Part shown: positions 42,501 through 51,500 of the stretch, piece by piece
Layout of the letters: the number at the start of each line of letters is the position of its first letter
Position numbering within the stretch: the stretch's first letter is position 1
From: Parelaphostrongylus tenuis
Taxonomy: Eukaryota > Nematoda > Chromadorea > Rhabditida > Metastrongylidae
DNA length: 64,000 nucleotides
Assembly (NCBI GenBank): GCA_019055375.1
Contig: JAHQIW010005995.1
Location: 45,908-109,907 of the forward strand
Direction of reading: 5' to 3'
The notes under the pieces: generated by a model
What the model saw: the letters and a program-made list of their open reading frames with translations, nothing else
Database searches by the model: none
Told to the model about the DNA's origin: nothing
Made by a program: the position numbers and the translations under genes

Positions 42501-45500
42501 TAGTAGACAGTTATTTTATTTTTATTTGTTCTTATGTGAAATTCGAAAGATGAACGCACATATAGGGAAAAAATCATTACGGAAAACTTGCTGTGCGAAA
42601 ATCACAGAATAAAAAATCAGAAGTGGCGAAGAGCCATGTTGCTTGCAATGGTAATCGTTCCATCGTAGTGAAGAAAAAAAGCATTAAAAGAAAAATAAGG
42701 ACACAATTGAAAGCGAACGAAATGCAACACTCGGGAAACGAAAACGACTAGTGCTGCTCAATCGTTCATGGATTGCATCCAGAACGACGACCATCGTATA
42801 TTTGGGGTGAAAGGTCATTATGAGAAGGTTAAGGGCGGCGCATATGTGAGCATTTTTGTTGTTCGCCGGTTATAGAATCCTTCACGGTGTTCGGCTTCAT
42901 CACCTTTTTTATGTGAACTAAGAAGCTTCATCACTGTTCTTGGTAATTCAGAAAAGAATTCAGATTTATGATCGACCGGTTCTAGGAGTTTCTTTCAAAG
43001 AATTTTTTACAATGAGGAGAAAAGGTTAATGCTTTCACGAGTGATTTCGTTTCATAGATAGAAATGTCATAACTATCTCAAAGATCATGCACATTTGAAC
43101 AAATTGAAGGGCGAATCACAGTTTTTTGAGATTTTCTGATTAAATGCGCATCAGGCTCGCTTAATGATTCTCACGGATTGATGATGTGATATGATAGAAA
43201 CCAACAGGAAATGTGTTAATGTTCATCATGATTTCAGAAGTTTTACATAAGATTTTTATTAGACAGTAGTTCGATCTTGGGAATTCTGATGGATAGTTCT
43301 ACACTTGTTCTGCTAATTCCAGCATAATTGCCATTTCACCGATACATTGTTAGGATACTTGAACATTTCTATATTTCGAATACCCACATAACCCTACCAA
43401 GAAGATTTTGTCTCTTCATAGCAGACACAAACCACTTGGCATTTGTGATTCAAAATGAATACAAATTTCGCCATTTCGTAACCGGTTTTTCCCCAAGATG
43501 ACGATCATTAGCATTAACATGCGTTAGTCTCAACTGCTACTGTCTTCTGGACGGAAATAGAGCATTGAACTCTACACATAATTTCTCGTATGTTCTAACT
43601 ACAACTCTGCAGACCTGGCTTTCATTTGTTCTATCCAGCAAGACAAAGATAAAATCCACAATGCACGCTCATTCTGTATCTAAGTGAAACATTTTACTTT
43701 ATCCCATCTCGACCTCGTCTGCTTCTGCTTATAGTGGATAGTTGGGATAAAAACTGACGTCACAAAAGGAATTACCTAACCCATTCATACTATAAATTTT
43801 AGCAAATCTAATCTGAAAATGTACAGGCCACAACAACTCAAGTAAAGAATTGAGTGTGGAATGCAAGGGTAAAGGGTTAAGCTTGGATGAATGAATTGCA
43901 TTTACTCCAAGCTTTTCATTTTATTGATTTCGAACTGGGACAAAAAGCTGTCATCCCGAGAAGAACGAGCGGTATACGTTTGACTAGGGTAAAAATTTAC
44001 ATGCAACTCCGGTTCGTGACGAAAACTTATGGTGAACAGGCTGACGGCAAGATGTTTAGAATTGAGTGTATACCGCAGCGTTCTGGCGTTCTCATATCAT
44101 GCACTACTTACACTCACAGTGAGAAATTTCAGAGAAGAAAACTGAAACAGGTTTCAGAAGTAAAAAGGGACAGCTCAATTCTCGGGTAGCACTAACCAAA
44201 ATGATATAGTTGATGACATTGAACACTTTTGATTTGGTCATCTTGATAACATTTCATTACAGCATTATTGAATAAACTTGCAAGTTTGAATGAACGCGGA
44301 AAAAGTTCAGAAGCTTTTTGTGCTAACGTTTACATCAAACCTTCGCCATCTACTGAGTGAAAAAAACTGTTCTGGCGTCGATAGCTGTGAGTCAAGAAGT
44401 CAGCGGTCCACTCGGGATGGATGTCGTATTAGCGTCCATTTGATGAACGTGCCGCACTATACGATTCCCAGTCCAATAATGACTTACCCTATGTCCAAAT
44501 GAAGCCATCGGTGGGACGCTTATAGCGTAATGGTCAGAGATGTCGTGTTGTAAACTTATGGTCTTTGGTCCGGATTCTATGTGCCAGTCTACTCTTTCTT
44601 CACCTCTTCGTGATCGGCAATTTGATACCAGTTCTACCTAAGAACGTCAAAGTGCAAACTCAACAAATCTTTGTGTACACCAGATAATCATTCGCTCAGC
44701 TCATTACATCTGTGTTGGAATGCATAGCACTTTCCTGAAGACTTAACCACTGCTAAGCATATCCTTAATCAGATAAATGTCAAATTCGACTCATCAAATC
44801 TCAACAGAGGAGCGGGGTGCGGCGGTCAGAAGAGAATTCTAATCACTGATAGGAATCTGACAAGAATTGTCCGTCTGAAACGAACAAGACACGATGACGA
44901 GCGACGAGGACAATGGTCGAACGACGGATGAGAGACCAGCTGGCTGGTGGGTGGTAAAGGCGATGGTCGCTCGTCGTCAGCAGAAAGTCGTTCATTATAT
45001 CACTTTATTGCCATATTCTACAAGAGAAGAAAAAGTGTAGAGCCATAAAAAGAGATGTAACGAGTCCTGAAAAACAAAATGTCACGCTTACTGTTTCGCG
45101 CTTCAAACGAAGTAGAAGTTCTCTGCTTTGGTTATAACAAAGTTCAACGATGATATGAAGATTAATTGAATCAAAGAATAGCACCTTTTTTGGATTTATC
45201 GAGAAAAGACAATTTATTCACAGCTAGCGTAACATTTTAGACGTCAATTTATAATACAAAAACCACTCAAATATTCTCCTTGTTACTTCCCCGTGTTCTA
45301 CTCGTTATGAAATTCTCTAAGTTTTTGCCTTTATATCGTTTTTTCTTACGCCCTGTCAATCTTTTTAATCATTACCCTGCGAACTCAGCAAACTTAGATG
45401 TTTTCGCTTAGGAAATTTCAGTTGTATATACTAAACTACTTTAGCGAAAACACGTACACTGTGTATTATATGGATGATTGGATAAGGCTTATAGTGTAAA

Positions 45501-48500
45501 ATGAGATTATCAAATTTTCTACGGGGATGTGGCAATATGAACCAAGCCTCTCAAGAGTGTCTGTTTACTTCGATGTCCTGAGAAAAGTGAGCCTCAGAGT
45601 TCCAACGGCTTCACACAATTTTCTTTCGTGCTTGAGAAGACAGCTTTCTGTTCAGTCTGTCCAATGTCGTATGGAGTAGCGAAAGTTTTAAAAAATCATC
45701 TAACTTTGCTCACATTCCTTTCTGTCGTGGAAAGGTATAGTGGCGATTCGAATCAATGACACAAAAACAAGTTCCAAGTTTTGCTCATATCTTAGCTTTC
45801 TTTTGGTTATACTTCACATCGTACCTTGTCGTTGAAATTAAAGTCGTTGAGAAGCAGTAAAGTTGAAATTGAGAAGAGGAATAGCTGAATAAAGACTAAA
45901 CATAACGTTACTTAGGTCTAAGAGAGGAAAACTTTACCGCTGAGAATGGGAGAGAGAGTGTGTCACATCGTTCAACTGAAGTGAAATCAGCAGGAATCGT
46001 CATCACCGTGATGATAGACGTATTGGAGAATGGGGCGGAGTTGAGGTGAATGGGTTTCGGAAAGGAACAAACTGTGACAACAGCGCAGTTCGTTCAAACA
46101 AAAAGCTAGAGAAAAAAGCTGACGATCACAAATAGATACTGGTGAAAAAAACGACGTAGATTGAATGAAATTACCCATGACATGTGAACTGAACTGGAAA
46201 TTCGTCATTGAACACGATTTCCAGTTCAACAAGGAAGAAAAATCTCAACGCATTGAAATTAATTCAAGACGAATCGATTAACGAAATATTCAAAAAATTC
46301 TCAGATGAAGTTTTTTCGAGTTAGATATAATAAGTTCCTAGAAAGTTTTCGAAAATCCGAGCACGAATCGCGTGCTACAAATGGTTCGACTACTTTACTA
46401 CCACAACTGCAAAATCGTGAAGAAACGCAAGGCTTCCATAAGTTTTATAATTTATAAATTCCAATGCCCAGAAATCATGAAAGATAGAGCAAATGCGACT
46501 GCAGCCACCCTACAATAGAGACATGATCGTTGGCTCAACTCTTCATCTCGAAAAAGCATAGTGTTTGTGACGTTCAGAAACGATGAATTAGTACTGTGCT
46601 TGGCGAGGAGAAAGGAAACACTGACTTGATACATTGTCTGCTCGAGGTGAGTAACTGTATGAGCCAAATATGCATATAATCACTTATTTGATCCTCAAAG
46701 AAGCCGAATATATGGAAATTTCTTTAGGGATTCATGAACATCTGCTTTCCTTGTATAAAAAGTAGTTCGATTGCTTTCTCTTACTCGGGGACAAATGAAT
46801 AGACAACTACTTTTGCTAGAATAGGAATGTTAGCAATCAATGTAGTTTGAATCTCTGGTTACTGCATTACGTGCTCTTTTTTTTTGAAAATCCTTCTTAT
46901 TAAGCTGTGTCATGCAAAGTAAACTATGTTTTGCAGCAGCCATGCGCTTTCAATATTACTTTGCTGGAACCACGAGAGGCACATGAACGTGTAAAGGAAA
47001 TCTTGTAGTATCCAAGTCATACGTTTTATCGGAAGCTTCCTTTGAAGCGGAGAAACGATCTCAAATTGATGAGCAAAAATTGCACTCCACTTCTGAGTCA
47101 CGCCGCCGCCATTGATCGATCGCCCTGCCGAATTCATGGCCAGCACACACTCAGCTCACTCTCAATACGCAAGCCGACAAGCAAATGCACCGCATATGTT
47201 AAACTGATGTTCTATTTTCTGCTACACTGTAGTAAGATGGTCATTCCATAATATAAGTACAGCGTTGGAATCGTCGTAGCTCACGCTATCTAGTGGTTAT
47301 GCATGATTCAAAGGAACACTTCTGCCCTGAGAAAAATATGCGTGTACGAAGCAGGAATGTTTTCTTCCTGCTATATCGCTGTTAAAAAAGCCTTTCCAAA
47401 AGCATTTCCGATGAACGGCTGCGTCACGCAGTAGCCAAAGATTTAAGCTTTCGAATAAGTACTAACACTCTTATGAAAGGTTCTTGTCCTATGGAAGAGG
47501 TCGTTCCTTCATTTGTCTCCTGATAACAGAAAAGGAGAGTAGCTTTTTTCTAAATGTCCCTCAAATCCCTTAGCAATTTCAATGTTTGTCATCAACCACC
47601 AATGGTGGTAGTCAAATTCCTTTGTCGATTATTTAGATTTCTAGTGCTTTTCCTTCCTTTTTCGCGAAGTTATGATGTTTCATATATACCTAAGAGAATT
47701 GAGTGGTGAGCAAAAATTCAACATCAAATGAGAGTCGGACCCGCTTTCCATCTTTACCGGGGACGGTCTCCGGTATAGATGAAAAGCGGAATCAACTTCT
47801 TTTTGAGGTTAGATTTTTGCTCACCACTCAATGTTCTTAGAAATATTTTAAGTAATCCCAAGTTAATTTATGTTCTAGGAGATTCGTAAGCCTTCATCAT
47901 GACTTTGTGAACAACCAGAATGTTTGCTGGTCTGTGACTAGGATTTATCTGGAATGACAGCAATTTATGTGATTAGTGGTGGACGATATGGTTGCTTTAT
48001 GTCGGAAAATGACGACACTAATAGAATCCTTTTAGAATTTGAGTGAGTCAGGATCTCATTAGAGCCCGAACGCATAAAGTCTGAACATTCGTAACATTCA
48101 GTAATTTCATCTCAATCACACGAAAGTGTTCTGATAAATGAGGAGATTATTTTGAGAGGCTGTAAGGACATGCATGCTGATAAACTGATACAATTCAACA
48201 TAGCTCACTAGTAAGAATCATCCTTGCCTTACTATCGACGGATAACGGCCTGGATTTTTCGTTTTGAAGACTTTTGAAATATAATCACATGTCAGTAAAA
48301 AGCTCATGGGATCAGATGAGGAGATTGGTGAGATAATAGTTGCTAAGGCAATGTGCCAACCACATCTTAGAAATCGGAAATGATGATCAGAAAGAATCCG
48401 AGTGAATAAAAAGTGGTGATAATCCACTTACCCCTAACCGCCAGTAGTCGAGCGACTTTGAATTTCTTCTCGGCTATCGAGAAAGCGTATTCGATTCGTT

Positions 48501-51500
48501 CGGTAGCTGTACTATTCTCAACATATGAAAGATCCACCAATTTATTACTGAAATTAAATCATTTCCATGAATGCTTTCCCACGATCTTTGGACTTCCCCT
48601 TAGATTTTTTCTCTTATGCTTGTCGTATATCATCAAACATAAAATTTATCATGTAGTACTATGAACTTTGATCTGTCACTTTGTTACTCTAGCGCAAAAA
48701 TTTTCATCAATCATTTACGAAATTTTGCTCTTTTCCATGTTTTCTCTTTTTCACTATATTATGAGCTTCAGGGATCAATTATGTTTTTGCGCTACAAAAG
48801 CTTTTTTTTTAGAATAACGAAAGTTTTTTCTTAATTCAACGTAGTCATGAACGACTTGAATAGCTAGCTGATACAATACATAGTTAGTAGCATTACATTA
48901 CACAACATGCTTGATGCCTTCGATTTTATTCAGCGTTTTTTCCATATAATAGTTTCACTGTTTTATAATGCATTGTTCTAACAGTAAAGAGAAAAATTCT
49001 AGTTGAAATGCATTACTACTCAAAAAAGACAAGAAAAAATCTGGTCCTTCTCAAAGTTTTTATTTTCAGTTCCATTTTTTTTGTCAAAGTTCTTTCTACC
49101 CTCTCACAACGCACTTAATTTCATTTTTCTATTTGGTGAACTGGAATCAAATTTTCGATGTGGTCAGTGTGACATTTATGGCTGTCATACCGGCGATTCC
49201 GCAAAGTCTTATGCAAGTCCGACGTCTCCTTTCCACTGTAATTCTCGTTCTAAAAATTGGTTTTCTTTGCTTTTAAAAAATTTCTGTTTCTCAACTTATG
49301 TATGCTCCATGTTCTTCTGGACACCCTCCGTTTTTCGATGCAAATACAACACTTTAGCGTGAAGAGAAAAACACTCGCCACTATGCAGTCAAAATGCTGT
49401 CTGCATTCGATGAAGTCCTATGAGTTATGTAAGAAATGTTCAGATGTTTATCTTGTAATTATGATGAGCTCTCATTCCAAACTTACTCAGTTGAAAAAAT
49501 AGTGATTTGCTTGTTCAAAAGCGATGTCTGATTCAGGGTGCAATGCCAATTTATATAGACAGAAGCACTTCTACTTCTCTTCACTGGTCACACTCTTTAC
49601 CACCGCCCACTGTCATTGAAAGAAAAAGTTTCTTGCAAAAAATGTGAAGTTATTGAATTGTTCCATAATGTTATTCGCATTCCATCACTTTACCAAGTCG
49701 ATTATTACTTATTCAAAAAATTCAATAAATCGGCAATATAACCATTACCATGACTTATGATATGCAACCATTTGCTGGGCAGAGATTAGATGCCTTGCCC
49801 CCTCTAGAAAGAATGAGGCTGGCGACGAGTGTGGAGCATGATGAGGTGATTCTCGGCTGGTTGTTGTTTTCAAATTTTTTTTCCTGCAAATGCCGCTTCA
49901 GGGCGCGAAAGAGGTGATAATCTGATGGAGCAATAAGCTATACGGTGGACGTGATACCGTGGTTTAGCTCAGCTTTTCTAAAATGTAGCAGGTCGAATTT
50001 GCATCGTGAGATGGTTGGTCAGTGCATGAGATGTCCATCGAGGCACCACTTTGCGGTAATCCATTTTAGTTTAATGATGAGCGATGGTGCCAAGACCGTA
50101 ATCGAGTGTATGCCCAACCTACTAGAACATTAACCCACCAAATTCGAATATATAATAGTTCAAAAGAGCATATGGGGCAGCCCATTGAGTGAGGAGTTAT
50201 TGATAAGACACTTTAACAAAGATCACATCCATGACAGCATCCACGCTGGATTAGCTGCCGAGTGATTACAAGAAATCTAACAATAATTTTCTTTGCGATA
50301 AAGTAATTCATGTGAAAGGAAATGACATCTATAGATGTCAAACCGGCAATTTCCACAAGTTTATTACGGCGCGTACAGATTGCTATCTCACGACACTATT
50401 AAAATGTTGTCCTATTTTCTTCTTTCTTTCTAATCACCTGATTTCTAGTTATGGCTTCTTTTTTACATTCGAATCTCCTTGATTATATTTCACAAAGCTA
50501 TCATCACCATAATAAAAAGCTTTACAAGAAGATATACATTTTTGCTTCTGTTGATTTAATACTCTCATTAAAGTTTTTTATCTAATTTCACTAGGTATTA
50601 TTGTCTAATAAAAATTAGGATAGATTTTGAATCCTTCAAAGCTATTAGTTTTTTAGTTTCAAATTGCTGCCAAAATCGGTGGGGTTCCATGGCATTATTT
50701 CCCCATATTCTCAATGTGTTCAGTGATCTAACAACTTGGTTAATAAAGTGACTAATGGTTGAAAATTCTTTTGTATCTTATTATAAACAGAAACTAATCT
50801 TATGGAATTCTTTTTGCTATGTACTGAAAACCAGGGTAAACCAATAGTTGCAATAAATAGGTAAGTAAGCAAATAGAAAGTAAATATCCGAGACAAACAA
50901 GGAAGATTGCAACAAGGACGAACTCGAATGAGTGTAGAAGGCAGTTGAATGCGTAGCCGTCTCTCCACGAGGACGTGAAATCACACACGGACACCTCCTC
51001 GTAGTCCTTTGTTACCTCCAAGCACCACTGCTTGATTGCTTCGCTCAACTACAATAGATTTCTTTAGAAAAAGAAAAACTGCTCAGCGATGTTCGATAAG
51101 TTTTTTCGATTATGAGAAATCGTATGAGACACTATTTGTCCAGATAGTTAACGTTTCGCAGATTTTTAGACACATGATAATATTCTGAAAAAGAAACATC
51201 ACCTGCTATTTATCACATTCTTCATGTTGTTTAAAGAGAATTCTTTCTCTAATTGATATCTCTTGCTAAATGTTTATGAAATCTAATTAGGAATCTACGA
51301 CTAATATTTCTACAGTTGAATTTTCCGAAAGATTTCTTCTCAGCATCGAAAGCAGTACTATGCCTATTTGTCAACTAATAAATTGGTGTTGATTATACTC
51401 TTACTCTAATCTTCAGTTCTAATCTATATGTACATGTACATCAATTAATTTAAATAAAATATCACGAATAGGACGATTATGAAGTTAACACTTCGTGAAG

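Noticed and set aside
46452..46667. Minus-strand frame after a GAGCAG acceptor, considered as an additional CH2 exon
   Set aside because: The sequence does not resemble CH2, and the exons at 48432 and 26187 already join in phase to complete CH2.
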